A stretch of DNA of 64,000 nucleotides, taken from positions 16,565,922-16,629,921 of the forward strand of contig JALGPY010000012.1 in assembly GCA_023055425.1 (NCBI GenBank), in the 5' to 3' direction. Below, in pieces: positions 34,671 through 46,360 of this stretch (within the stretch, counting starts at the first letter, position 1; every line of letters starts with the position of its first letter). The translations under genes and the position numbers were made by a program. Below the pieces are notes generated by a model that searched no databases, was not told the DNA's origin, and worked only from the letters and a program-made list of their open reading frames with translations. The DNA is from Linanthus parryae. Its lineage: Eukaryota > Streptophyta > Magnoliopsida > Ericales > Polemoniaceae.

Positions 34671-37600
34671 ATGGCAAACAACTCATCGAGTTCACAACAT
34701 TCCCTACGATCTGTCCTTGAGAAGGACAAGCTCTCAGGGACCAACTTTCTCGATTGGTACAGAAACTTGAGAATTGTTCTCAAGCAAGAGAAGAAGCTGT
34801 ACGCAATAGAGGAGCAAGTTCCAGAAGGTCCAGAGAATCAGACACCTGCTGCCTTAAAGGCGTATCAAAAGCGTGTTGATGACGCTAATGATGCGGCCTG
34901 CCTAATGCTTTGCACCATGACCTCTGAGCTTCAGAAGCAACATGAGAACATGAATGCTGTCGATATGATCGAACATCTAAAGCAGCTCTTCCAAGAGCAG
35001 GCGAGGGTAGAGAGGTATGAGGTCTCAAAGGCACTGTTCAAATGTCATCTGGCAGAAGGGAACCCGGTGGGACCCCATGTACTCCGAATGATCGGGTACT
35101 TGGAAAATCTCGCCCGGCTTGGGTTCCCGGTCGGCCAAGAGTTGGCAACCGATCTCGTGTTGCAATCGTTGCCCGAGAGTTATGGACAGTTCATTATGAA
35201 CTATAACATGAACGAAATCGTTAAACCACTGCCAGATTTGCTCAACATGTTGAGGACGGCTGAACAGAGCATCAACAAGGGTAAGGGCAAGGCCATTATG
35301 ATGGTGCATAAAGGAAAGGGTAAAAAGTTTGCCTCTTCCTCCAAGGGCAAAGGCAAGTCAGTTGCTAAGTCCAAGGAACAAACCCTTAAGCCTGTTGGTG
35401 GGATTGCCAAGGTCGTGACTAAGGGTGAATGTCACTACTGTAGTCAACCTGGACACTGGAGGAGGAACTGCCCAAAATATCTGGAGGACAAGCGGCTTGG
35501 AATAGTGATTCCACCACCACCAGGTATTTTTGTTGTAGATGTCAATTTAACTGTCTCTACATCATGGGTATTAGATACTGGATGTGGATCTCATATTTGT
35601 CGAAATATGCAGGATCTAAAGAGAAGTAAAAGATTGGCTAAAGGGGAGGTAGATCTGCGCGTTGGGAATGGAGCAAAGGTTGCTGCGTTGGCCATAGGCG
35701 TTTGCGAGCTATCTCTGCCTTCAGGATTAGTTTCAGAATTAAATAATTGCTATTTTGTGCCTGCTATGAGCAGAAACATTATTTCTATTTCTTGTTTGGA
35801 CAAGGAAGGTTTTATTATTTCAATAAAGAACAATTGTTGTTCCTTTTATTTGAATAATATTCACTATTTTAGTGCGCAATTATTTAATGGACTTTATGTC
35901 CTTGATCTAAGTAATCCTGTCTACAACATTAATACCAAGCGGATTAAAATAAATGATTTAAATCCAGCTTATTTATGGCATTGTCGTTTAGGCCACATAA
36001 ATGAGAAACGTGTATCTAGACTCCATAAGGATGGATTGCTAGACTCATTTGATTTTGAATCATATGAGACATGTGAGGCTTGTTTATTGGGAAAAATGAC
36101 AAAGTCCCCTTTCAATAAGAAAGGTGAGAGGACTAGTGAGCAATTGGCGCTCATACATACCGATGTGTGTGGGCCATTTGCCACGCCTGCCAGGGGTGGT
36201 TACGTCTACTTCATTACGTTTACTGATGATTACAGTAGATATGGATTTGTGTACCTTATGAGGGCAAAATCCGAATCCTTTGAAGTGTTCAAAGAATTCA
36301 AGAATGAAGTAGAGAAGCAACTTGGCAAAAGTATCAAGGCTCTACGATCGGATCGTGGAGGAGAATACTTGAGCCAAGAGTTTGACGACTATCTTAGAGA
36401 GTGTGGGATCGTGTCCCAACTCACTCCACCCGGAACACCACAATGGAATGGCGTGTCCGAGAGGAGGAATCGAACCCTATTGGATATGGTTCGGTCTATG
36501 ATGTGTCAAACCGATCTTCCATTATCATTTTGGGGCTACGCTCTATTAAGTGCAGCTTTTACCATTAACCGTGTTCCATCTAAATCAGTCATGAAGACAC
36601 CATATGAGATGTGGAGTGGGAGGCGTCCCACACTGTCGTTCATGAGGATTTGGGGCTGCGATGTCTATGTAAAACGTTTACAATCAGACAAGCTAGGGCC
36701 TAAATCGGATAAGTGTAAATTTGTGGGGTACCCTAAGGAAACTAAGGGATACTATTTCTACAATCCAACCGAGAACAAAGTGTTTGTTGCTCGGACCGGC
36801 GTGTTTCTAGAAAGAGAGTTTGTCTCTAAAGAAGCAAGTGGGAGGAATGTAGAACTTGAAGAAGTTCAAGAACCACAAATTACTGAACCGATTATGGAAC
36901 ATGAACAGGAATCACAAGCAGTTGTGGATCCACCTGTTCAGGTAACACAAGAGCTTCGTAGATCTAGTAGAGTGCGCCAGGAACCCGAGAGGTACGGACT
37001 TCTCGTAACTGATTCCGGTGACACGATGCTCATAGATGATGAGCCTACTACCTATGAGGAGGCCATGAATGGCCCAGACTCGCAGAAGTGGCTTGAGGCC
37101 ATGAGATCCGAGATGGAATCCATGTATACCAACAAAGTATGGACTTTGGTGGAACCACCTGATGGGGCGCGGCCCATAGGGTGCAAGTGGGTCTTCAAGA
37201 AGAAGATCGACATGGATGGTAATGTGATTACCTATAAGGGCCGATTGGTGGCTAAAGGATTCAGACAGATTCATGGTATTGACTATGATGAAACCTTTTC
37301 ACCAGTCGCTATGACCAAATCCATCCGAATCCTACTTGCGATTGCAGCATACTACGACTATGAGATTTGGCAGATGGATGTCAAAACAGCATTCCTTTAT
37401 GGGAATCTCCTCGAGGACGTGTATATGATACAGCCAGAGGGTTTTGAGGATCCAAAGCAAGCCAACAAAGTGTGTAAACTGCAACGATCCATTTATGGAT
37501 TGAAGCAAGCTTCTAGGAGTTGGAATCGACGTTTTGATGAAGTGGTCAAAGAGTTTGGCTTCATCAGAAACGAAGATGAGTCTTGTGTCTACAAGAAGGT

Positions 37601-38621
37601 TAGTGGGAGCTCTGTAGCTTTTCTGGTCTTGTATGTGGATGACATACTACTCATTGGAAACGACATTCCCATGCTGCAATCTGTGAAAGATTGGCTAGGA
37701 AAGTGTTTCTCAATGAAAGACTTAGGGGAAGCAGTCTATATACTCGGTATAAAGATCTATAGAGATAGATCTAAGAGGTTGCTAGGCCTAAGTCAGAGTA
37801 CATATATTGACAAGGTGTTGAAACGGTTCAACATGCAAGATTCCAAGAAGGGATTATTGCCCATGTCACATGGAATCACTCTTTCGAAGAGTGGTTGTCC
37901 TTCCAATGAGATTGAGAAGGAACGCATGAGTAGGATTCCCTATGCCTCGGCCATAGGATCCATCATGTACGCCATGTTATGTACTAGACCAGATGTGTCA
38001 TATGCCTTGAGTATGACAAGCAGATACCAATCCAATCCGGGTGAGAGTCACTGGATTGCTGTCAAGAACATCCTAAAGTACTTGAGAAGAACTAAGGATG
38101 CTTTCTTGATGTTTGGCGGTGAGGAAGAGTTGCGTGTAAGGGGTTACACTGATGCAAGCTTCCAAACCGATAGAGATGACTTTAGATCACAGTCGGGATA
38201 TGTGTTTTGCCTGAATGGAGCAGCCGTGAGCTGGAAGAGTTCCAAGCAAGAGACGGTAGCTGATTCTACAACAGAGGCTGAGTACATTGCTGCAAATGGC
38301 GCAGCAAAGGAGGCTGTTTGGATCAGAAAGTTTGTTTCTGAACTTGGTGTGGTCCCTAGCATTGCGGATCCAGTGGAGTTGTTCTGTGACAACACTGGGG
38401 AGATCGCGCAATCAAAGGAACCCAGGTCACACCAGAAGTCCAAGCACGTGCTCAGGAAGTTCCATCTGATTCGAGATATTATCGATAGAGGAGACGTTCG
38501 GATATGCAAGATTCCTACAGATGATAATCTGTCAGACCCGCTTACGAAGCCTCTCACGCAGTGGAAGCATGAAGGGCACACTAGGAGTATGGGCATACGA
38601 GATGCGCCAGATTGGCTCTAG
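34671..38621 (+). CDS. Copia gag-pol polyprotein, intact
   Basis: 1316 residues from the ATG at 34671, chosen because the element's third copy starts at the same point and an upstream ATG (34641) lies in the leader. Gag is followed by a basic stretch and a CCHC knuckle (C254-C267, CHYCSQPGHWRRNC). The protease has WVLDTGCGSH (D302). The integrase has its HHCC module at about 435-475 and acids D498, D561 and E597 (35 residues between the last two). RT has QMDVKTAFLYG and LYVDDILL (Y988, D990, D991). RNase H follows, with GYTDASFQTD, STTEAEYIAA and a C-terminal KHVLRKFHLI segment. The order protease-integrase-RT-RNase H is the copia order. No stop or frameshift: it could still be expressed. Confidence 0.95.
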   Translation: MANNSSSSQHSLRSVLEKDKLSGTNFLDWYRNLRIVLKQEKKLYAIEEQVPEGPENQTPAALKAYQKRVDDANDAACLMLCTMTSELQKQHENMNAVDMIEHLKQLFQEQARVERYEVSKALFKCHLAEGNPVGPHVLRMIGYLENLARLGFPVGQELATDLVLQSLPESYGQFIMNYNMNEIVKPLPDLLNMLRTAEQSINKGKGKAIMMVHKGKGKKFASSSKGKGKSVAKSKEQTLKPVGGIAKVVTKGECHYCSQPGHWRRNCPKYLEDKRLGIVIPPPPGIFVVDVNLTVSTSWVLDTGCGSHICRNMQDLKRSKRLAKGEVDLRVGNGAKVAALAIGVCELSLPSGLVSELNNCYFVPAMSRNIISISCLDKEGFIISIKNNCCSFYLNNIHYFSAQLFNGLYVLDLSNPVYNINTKRIKINDLNPAYLWHCRLGHINEKRVSRLHKDGLLDSFDFESYETCEACLLGKMTKSPFNKKGERTSEQLALIHTDVCGPFATPARGGYVYFITFTDDYSRYGFVYLMRAKSESFEVFKEFKNEVEKQLGKSIKALRSDRGGEYLSQEFDDYLRECGIVSQLTPPGTPQWNGVSERRNRTLLDMVRSMMCQTDLPLSFWGYALLSAAFTINRVPSKSVMKTPYEMWSGRRPTLSFMRIWGCDVYVKRLQSDKLGPKSDKCKFVGYPKETKGYYFYNPTENKVFVARTGVFLEREFVSKEASGRNVELEEVQEPQITEPIMEHEQESQAVVDPPVQVTQELRRSSRVRQEPERYGLLVTDSGDTMLIDDEPTTYEEAMNGPDSQKWLEAMRSEMESMYTNKVWTLVEPPDGARPIGCKWVFKKKIDMDGNVITYKGRLVAKGFRQIHGIDYDETFSPVAMTKSIRILLAIAAYYDYEIWQMDVKTAFLYGNLLEDVYMIQPEGFEDPKQANKVCKLQRSIYGLKQASRSWNRRFDEVVKEFGFIRNEDESCVYKKVSGSSVAFLVLYVDDILLIGNDIPMLQSVKDWLGKCFSMKDLGEAVYILGIKIYRDRSKRLLGLSQSTYIDKVLKRFNMQDSKKGLLPMSHGITLSKSGCPSNEIEKERMSRIPYASAIGSIMYAMLCTRPDVSYALSMTSRYQSNPGESHWIAVKNILKYLRRTKDAFLMFGGEEELRVRGYTDASFQTDRDDFRSQSGYVFCLNGAAVSWKSSKQETVADSTTEAEYIAANGAAKEAVWIRKFVSELGVVPSIADPVELFCDNTGEIAQSKEPRSHQKSKHVLRKFHLIRDIIDRGDVRICKIPTDDNLSDPLTKPLTQWKHEGHTRSMGIRDAPDWL

Positions 38622-38635
38622 TGCAAGTGGGAGAC
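38622..38635 (+). promoter_or_regulatory. Polypurine tract of copia A
   Basis: TGCAAGTGGGAGAC directly before the 3' LTR, overlapping the end of pol by one base at most. Confidence 0.8.
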
Positions 38636-40065
38636 TGTTGGAATAGATGCCCTAGAGGCAATCTAGTTTAGTATGAATTTGTAATTGGCTAGAAATTCAT
38701 TTATTATTTATTGGATATTTAATATAATGAAGTCCTTAGATTTACAATCGTGTTGTTTATCTTAAATATCCCTAGTCAAGTATAATGATTAAATGGGACA
38801 ATCATCTATAGACTAGTATGGGGTTGGGTTGATATGGAGATATCACGATCCAACACATAGGTGTGCATTACGGAATGTTGCACTGGATTGACCCATTACC
38901 GAGAAGGCTACATACACGTTATGTTGAGTCACAAGTGCTTCTCGGGTACAATGGTATTGTCATCCTTAGACTTGAAGTCACTAGATATTCTAGTTGTGGA
39001 TCATTGTGATCTTGGTAGCGTTAAACGCTACACCGTAACTGGGTAGTTATAAAGGCGTGTACTGGATACAATGAGAAGCAAGCTTAGAGATCGTAGTGGA
39101 CGTAGAGAGGATTTGCCCCTCCCACATAACGGGAGCAAATATCCAAGGCCACTCGAGGATAGTGCTTATAGAATGTCTGGCCAGACTCAAATAAATCAAT
39201 ATATGAGATATTGATGTTATTTGCACGAATAAGGCTATTCCATGGATCGAGAAACTAGGGATTGGATATACGAGTGTGACTTGTATGTCTCGTGTCCAAT
39301 CCGGATATGGAGGCAAAGGGATGAGACAATTACTTGTACAAGGTTGTCTAGATGACTATTCTATTAGTTGGCTAGAATGGATGTTTTGCTAGAAACCGCT
39401 CCATATTAGCAAAGAGTTGCTACCAACTAGATAGAACCTATGGGGTCACACGCTATATAGAGTTGTACTAGATTATGGAATTAATTAATTGGATTAATTA
39501 ATTAGAAGGATCACTTTGCAAACCCTTGCAAACTTAGTAGGGACTAATTTGCAAGGAAGGGACTAAATTGAATTCTAGTAGGACTAGAATAAGTCCTTTA
39601 GGTAGTTAACAAGGAGTTGTTGGACTATATAAAGGACCCTCCTCCTTCCTTCCCTACACACTTTATGCTCTAGAGAGAACATAACAAGAGTAGGAGAGAA
39701 CAAAGGAGAGAGAGAGCAAGCCACAAAGAGGGACGCCGCCCCCTTTGCCGCCGCCCCTTGTCCCCGACGCCACAAAGGGCCGAGCCCCTTTTGGTGCTTC
39801 GTTTTGCGTGATTTCTTCACCCTCCTTTCAATCCGGGCTAGCACCAAGGTGATTGGAGATCTAGGAACAACTCTAGGCGTGGATCAACTATAGAGAACGT
39901 GACACTATTCGCGTTTGAAGTCATCAAGGAGAACCCAAAGGTGTGTTTATGATTTCTTACCTTCACTATCGTTATGCATCTAGACTTGTGATCCTTGGAG
40001 GGTTTTGCATGGTTGTTTGTTTGATTATGCTTCCGTTTGCGCGATCCATGAATCAAAACCCTACA
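38636..40065 (+). repeat. 3' LTR of copia A (1430 bp)
   Basis: Same ends and length as the 5' LTR, with its TATA box at about 39624-39635. It is followed by the GAAAC target duplicate. Confidence 0.95.
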
Positions 40066-40070
40066 GAAAC
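40066..40070 (+). other. Target site duplication GAAAC, right
   Basis: Matches 31548-31552; chromovirus RT sequence resumes here. Confidence 0.92.
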
Positions 40071-41163
40071 GATCCAGAGACGTCCTCATAACACGATTCA
40101 TGAGATCCATAGATACTGCTGGTGCATTGGTTAGACCAAAAGGCATAAGAGTAAACTCATAGTGTCCATACCTCGTTCCAAAGGCTGTCTTCGGGATGTC
40201 CTTCTCGGCTACCCGAAGTTGGTGATACCCTGATCTCAAGTCTATCTTTGAGAAAACACTCGCCCCTTGCAACTGATCGAACACGTCGTCAATTCGGGGT
40301 AAAGGGTACTTGTTCTTGATTGTTGCTCTATTCAACTCTCTATAGTCAATGCAAAACCTCAAGCTTCCGTTTTTCTTCTTCAAAAACAATACCGGTGCTC
40401 CCCAAGGGGAAACACTCGGCCTTATGTATCCCTTTTGAAGTAATTCTTGCAACTGATCCTTTAGTTCTTTCAACTCTACAGGTGCCATTCTGTATGGTGC
40501 CTTTGAGATTGGAGCTGTTCCAGGTTCTAAGTCCATAGTGAATTCAATCTCCCTTCTAGGTGGCATTCCTAGAATATCATCCGGGAACACATCGGGAAAG
40601 TCCCTAACTATTGGTATCTCTTCTAGCACGTTCTCCTTCCTAGACATGTCTTGAACATAACATAAATAAGAACTATTCCCTTTCCTCACTTGGTTGACTA
40701 TGGTTAAAGCTGACACTAGTCGGATACATGGTTCCTTTGTGATACCACGGTAAGAAACCTTTTCTCCTTTAAGAACTTTGAGCCCGATCTTCTGATCGTG
40801 ACAGTCTATAACTGCTTGATATTTGCCCAGCCAATCCATTCTCAATATAACATCTATTCCTCCAAGATCAAACTGTATCAGGTTGGCTGGTAAGGTACTA
40901 GTCGAAATCTTAACTTCTACTCCTTCGAAAATGGCGTCACATACTGTTACGTGACCGGTTGGGGTAGCTACCGGGATGGATATTCTAGATGGCTTATTGA
41001 GACTCAATTTTTTCACAAATGATGATGAAATAAATGAATATGATGCTCCAGAATCGAATAGAGTAAATGCTGGTTGATCAGGAACAAGAAATGTACCAGT
41101 GACTACTCCGTTTGCTGCTTCCGCTTCCGTCCTGCTCATGAAAGAGATCCTTGCAACATTCAT
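40071..41163 (-). pseudogene. pol: Chromovirus pol, part 1: protease and start of RT
   Basis: From 41163: protease with [11 protein letters not shown] (the DSG active site) at about residue 37, followed by the conserved region ending [13 protein letters not shown] starts around 40560 with [20 protein letters not shown], then [17 protein letters not shown] and [14 protein letters not shown] (catalytic Asp) and the [11 protein letters not shown] box. The frame stops making RT at 40070, where copia A is inserted between LDRF and VVFIDD. Confidence 0.88.
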
Positions 41164-42383
41164 GTTCTGTGCGGTAAATCCTGCCGTACCAGTCCCATTG
41201 TTGTTGTTGGAATTAGCTGGAGCGTTGTTGTTCCTATTCCCGTTCTGAACTCCATTGTTCCTTCCATTACCCTGGTTGTTCGTCTGCTGCCTGCCATAAT
41301 TGTTGCCTCCATTATCCTGGTTGTTGTAGTTCTCATAGCTCCGATTTCTGCCCTCATTGTTGTTGTTGAACTGTCGATTCCCTTGGTAATTTCCTCCTTG
41401 GTTCCCTTGTTGATTTCCATTTGGATTCGATCGACACTCAAACGAACGTTGACCCTTCTTGCCACAGTGGTAGCAAGTGACAAGGTTTCCTTGACAGTCC
41501 TTTCCTGGATGATTCTGTTGACACTTCTTGCAGATATAACGGCGAGAAGCTTGATCATCTCCATTATTCTGCTTGTTACAACGGTACTGACCCTGGTTAC
41601 TTCCTCCATGGTTGGGCTTAAACCTCTTGTCCTAACTACCTTGGTTAATCCTACCCTGATTGTTTCCATTGCCCACATCGCTCTCAACCTTGCGCTTTCC
41701 ACGCTTCTCATCTTGTGCCTCTTGAATGCACCAAACGACTGCGACTATATCATAAGCTTCCTGTAGAGTATCGTACGTCATGCACATCAAGTCTTTTTGC
41801 AGATGAAGTTCGAGACCAGACATGAACTTCCTACCTTATTCGCCTCGTCAGGCATTAGCTGACCTGCAAATCGGGATAGCTCCATGAATTTCTTGGAGTA
41901 CTCGGTCACGGAACCGTTCCCTTGTGTCTGATTCACGAAGTCTATGTACTTTTGATCCTGGACATGGTCCGGATAAAAGCGAGTGCGTAGTGCAGTTTGA
42001 AGAGCCTCCCACTTGAAATTGGGTTGAGCCAAAAAGTTCTGACGTGTGCTCCTCCACCATATATTAGCTTCGTTCTTCAGGTAGAATGTCGCGCAAACGA
42101 CCTTGCGGTTCTCGGGGCACTCAACTAGCTCTAGGACCTTATCCATTTCGTCGATCCAGTTTTCGAGCTCAACAGGATCCTCATTGCCTGTAAAGTTCCC
42201 TGGCTTCATGTCAGCCACTTTCTTTGCCCAATTAGCGTTATTCTGCTCTCCCTGGTTTGCGTTCTGTGCCATTTGAGCAAATTGCGCAAAGAAGTGCTTC
42301 ATGTTGTTGTTGTTGTTGTTTGGTGCTGCCATTGGTACTTGGCGATTTCTCCTGGTGTAGTATTGATGTGGTCTATCAGTCAT
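41160..42383 (-). pseudogene. gag: Chromovirus gag, broken
   Basis: Starts at the ATG at 42383. The Gag fold (GNFTGNEDPVELENWIDEMD, then NIWWRS) runs to about 41840, where a one-base insertion shifts the frame. A TAG at about 41633 breaks the resumed frame. The zinc-binding part reads [14 protein letters not shown], with the usual His of the CCHC knuckle lost. An Asn/Gly/Gln-rich stretch (about 41400-41190) leads into protease. Confidence 0.83.
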
Positions 42384-42439
42384 AATCCCTACACTATAGC
42401 CTATTGTATTACTTATAAAGTATCATAAAAATAATCATG

Positions 42440-43611
42440 CATATATGGTCCAACTAAAGTTATGAACAATAGGCTCATAAATGTGGGAAGGAAGGAAGGC
42501 GGCAAGGGGTCGGGCGGCCCTCTTGATTGCTTGCTCTCTCTCCTTTTTGTTCTCTCCCACTAAATTTATGAACAATAGGCTCATAAATGTGGGAAGGAAG
42601 GAAGGAGCATTCTTTATATAGTCCAACAAATCCTTGTCAACTACCTAAAGGACCTATTCTAGTCCTACTAGAATTCAATTTAGTCCCTTCCTTGTAAATT
42701 AGTCCTACTAATTTTGCAAGGTGTTGCAAAGTGATCATTCTAATTAATTAATCATATTAATTAATTCCCAAATCTAGTTCAACTCCATATAGCGTGTGAC
42801 CCCATAGGTTCTATCTAGTTGGTAGCAACAATCTGCTAATATGGAGCGGTTTCTAGCAAAACATCCATTCTAGCCAACTAATAGAATAGTCATCCGACAA
42901 ACCTTGTACAAGTAATTGTCACATCCCTTTGTCTCTATATCCGGATTGGACACGAGACATACAAGTCACACTCGTATATCCAATCCACTGTTTCTCGATC
43001 CTGGGAATAGCCTTGTTCGTGCAAATAACATCAATATCCTATGTTGATTTATTTGAGTCTGGCCAGACATTCTATAAGCACTACCCCTTGAGTGGCCTAG
43101 GATATTTTCTCCAGTTATGTGGGAGGGAAAAATTCTATCTACGTCCACTACGATTTCTAAGCTTGCTTCTTATTGTATCTGGTACACGCCTTTATAGCTA
43201 CCCAGTTACGGTGTAGCGTTTGACGCTACCAAAATCACAATAATCCGCAACTAGAATATCTAGTGACCTCAAGTCTAAGGATGACAATACCATTGCACCG
43301 CGAGAAGCGCTTGTGACTTAACATAACGTGTACGTAGCCTTCTCGGAGATGGGTCAATCTAGTGCGCAATTACCCTTAATGCACACCCATGTGTTGGATC
43401 ATGATATCTCTATATCAATCCAACCCAATACTAGTCTATAGATGATTGTCCTATTAATCATTATACTGAACTAGGGATATTTAAGATAAACAACACAATT
43501 GTATATCTAAGGACTTCATTATATTAAATATTTAATAAATAATTCAATTAATTATCTAGCCAAAATAAAGTCATACTAATTTGGATTTCCTCTAGGGCAT
43601 CTATTCCAACA
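42440..43611 (-). repeat. 3' LTR of copia B, truncated
   Basis: The inner end CTATTCCAACA (minus-strand TGTTGGAATAG) is at 43611. The outer part is missing; its sequence gives way to the chromovirus leader near 42440. A segment containing ATGAACAATAGGCTCATAAA occurs twice, at about 42462 and 42567, which suggests local rearrangement. Confidence 0.8.
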
Positions 43612-43674
43612 GTCTCCCACTTGCACTAGAGCCAATCTGACGCATCTTGTATGCCCATGCTCCTAGTGTGTCCG

Positions 43675-44837
43675 TCATGCTTCCATATAGTAGATCTGAC
43701 AGATTCTAATCTGTAGGAATCTTGCATATCCGAACGTCTCCTTTATCGATAATATCTCGAATAAGATGGAACTTCCTGGGCACGTGCTTGGATTTCTGGT
43801 GTAACCTGGGCTCCTCTGATTGCGCGATCGCCCAAGTGTTGTCACAGTAAACTCAACTGGATCCACAATGCTAGGAACCACACCAAGTTTAGAAACAAAC
43901 TTTCTGATCCAAACAGCTTCCTTTGCTGCGCCATTTGCAGCAATGTACTCAGCCTCTGTTGTAGAATCAGCTACCGTCTCTTGCTTGTAACTCTTCCAGC
44001 TCACCGCTGCTCCATTCAGGCAAAAAACATATCCCGATTGTGATCTAAAGTCATCTCTGTCGGTTTGGAAGCTTGCATCCGTGTAACCCCTTACACGTAA
44101 CTCTTCCTCACTGCCAAATATCAAGAAAGCATCCTTAGTTCTTCTCAAGTACTTTAGGATGTTCTTGACTTCAATCCAGTGACACTCACCTGGATTGGTT
44201 TGGTATCTACTTGTCATACTCAAGGCATATGACACATCTTGTCTAGTACATAACATGGCGCACATGATAGATCCTATGGCCGAGGCAAAGGGAATTCTAC
44301 TCATGCGTTCCTTCTCAATCTCATTAGAAGGACAACCACTCTTCGAAAGAGTAATTCCATGTGACATGGGAAAGAATCCCTTCTTGGAATCTTGCATGTT
44401 GAATTACTTCAATACTTTGTCAATATATGTACTTTGACTTATGCCTAGCAGTCTCTTAGATCTATCTCTATAGATCTTTATACCAAGTATATAGGCTGCT
44501 TCCCCTAAGTCTTTCATTGAGAAACACTTTCCTAGCCAATCTTTAACAGATTGCAGCATGGGAACGTCATTTCCAATGAGTAGTATGTCATCCACATACA
44601 AGGCCAGAAAAGCTACAGAGCTCCCACTAACCTTCTTGTAGACACAAGAATCATCTTCGTTTCCGATGAAGCCAAACTCTTTGACTACTTCATCAAAACG
44701 TCGATTCCAACTCCTAGACGCTTGCTTCAATCCATCAATGGATCGTTACAGCTTAGAGACTTTTGTTGGCTTGCTTTGGATCTTCAAAACCCTCCGGCTG
44801 TATCATATACACGTCCTCGAGGAGATTCTCATAAGCC
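43675..44837 (-). pseudogene. Copia B RT (partial) and RNase H
   Basis: Homologous to codons from about GNLLEDVY of copia A onwards. The RT box LYVDDILLIG is at about 44595 and the RNase H parts GYTDASFQTD and STTEAEYIAA at about 44080 and 43955. A stop before MQDSKKG (44401) and a frameshift near 43850 break it. At 44837 the family sequence stops abruptly within the RT. Confidence 0.83.
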
Positions 44838-46345
44838 TTAGGATGCAAACCTCTCATCTGGCAGCGGTTTAGTGAAAATATCAGCTATTTACTTAGATGT
44901 AGAAATAAAGTATAGAACAATATCACATTTTTCTGTGTGATCTCTAAGAAAATGATGTCTCACATCTATGTTCTTTGTCCTTGAATGCGGGACTGGATTC
45001 TTAGATATGGAAATGGCACTTTTATTGTCACAATTGATATGCACAATTTTTAAGTCATATCCAAGATCTCTTAGCAGCTATGCAATCCATAAAACATGTG
45101 AACAACAAGCTCAAGCTGCAATATATTCAGCTTCTGCAGTTGACAGAGCTACTGAATTTTGCTTCTTTGAATGCCAACTTATCAATGAAGATCCAAGAAA
45201 TTGGCAGCATCCAGAAGTACTCTTTTTTCTACTTTGTATCCTGCAAAGTCCGCATCTGAATATCCACTCAACAAAAAGTTAGACCTTCTTGGATACCAAA
45301 GTCCCAAGTCTTTGGTTCCATTTAAGTATCTAAAAATCCTTTTCACTGCATTTAAATGACTTTCTTTAGGATCAGCCTGAAACCTTGCACACATGCACAC
45401 ACTAAACATAATATATGGTCTAGTAGCAGTTAGATACAGAAGTGAACCAATCATACCTCTGTATTCTATCTGATTTACACCCTTACCAGTTGTGTCCTTG
45501 TCTAAAGACAGTGATGAACTCATAGGGGTCTTTAAAACCTTGGACTGTGACATGTTATCCTTTTTTAACAAGTTCAGGGTGTAATTTCCCTGATGCACAA
45601 TTCCTTTCTTGATTTGATGTACATGAAGTCCAAGAAAGAAATTCAGTTCTCCCATCAAGATCATTTAAAATTCCCTGCACATTAGACTTGAAAACTCTTT
45701 TGAAAGAGCATCATTAGTAGCACCAAATAGAATATGATCTACATATATCTGAACAACTAACATATATTTTTCCTGACTCTTGATAAAAATAGTTTTATCA
45801 ACCTGACCTCTCTTAAAACTATTTTCCAACAAATTTTTTTTGAGTCTGTCATACCAAGCCCTTGGAGCTTGCTTAAGTCCATATAAGGCTTTGTCCAGTC
45901 TGTAAACATAATCAAGAAAAGTGTCTTTTCAAAACCTGGCGGTTGAGCAACAAATACTTCTTCTTGTAAATAACCATTAAGAAAAGCACATTTGACATCC
46001 ATTTGGAAAAGTTTTATGTGATTATGTGATGCAAATGAAATAAGTATTCTAATAGCTTCTAACCTTGCAACAGGGGCAAATGTTTCCTCATAATAAATAC
46101 CTTCCTCTTGATTATATCCTTGTGCAACCAGTCTTTTTTTGTTTCTCACAACCTTACCTTTCTCATCAAGCTTATTTCTGAACACCCATATTGTTCTAAT
46201 CGCTAATTGATCCTTCGGTCTGGGAAAAAAATTTCAGACCTTGTTCCTTTCAAACTCATTCAGCTCATTCTGCATTTCAATGATCCAATCTGCATCTTCT
46301 AGTGCTTCTTTTGCATTTTTGGGCTCAATGAGTGATAGAAAAGCA
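44838..46345 (-). pseudogene. SIRE-like RT-RNase H fragment inside copia B
   Basis: Minus strand, start of RT to RNase H of the sirevirus type: SLIEPKNAKEALEDADW (about 46320), [20 protein letters not shown] (46180), [13 protein letters not shown] (about 45998), RT box mutated to YVDH (about 45740), then SGYSDADFAGYK (about 45260) and STAEAEYIAA (about 45130). There are stops and frame changes. No clear target duplication at the edges (CTCATAA/GCC left, CAGATG/TTAATA right), so I see replacement or deletion rather than a simple insertion. Confidence 0.8.
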
Positions 46346-46360
46346 CTGAATGCACACAGA

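Larger units (their letters stand above)
31553..40065 (+). mobile_element. Copia A: young, intact Ty1/copia retrotransposon
   Basis: 8513 bp with two 1430-bp LTRs that differ at only about two positions I noticed (near 32490/39570 and 32619/39702). Primer site, polypurine tract, one uninterrupted gag-pol ORF and a perfect 5-bp target duplication are all present. It sits inside the chromovirus RT, which it splits. Near-identical LTRs mean recent insertion. Two more copies of the family are in the window (42440-49369 and from 60084). Lineage not fixed; Bianca- or Tork-like is a guess. Confidence 0.95.

Noticed and set aside
41074..41766. 230-codon plus-strand frame rich in Val, Ile and Leu
   Set aside because: Complement of the Asn/Gly-rich Gag region of the chromovirus; looks membrane-like only by codon mirror effect.
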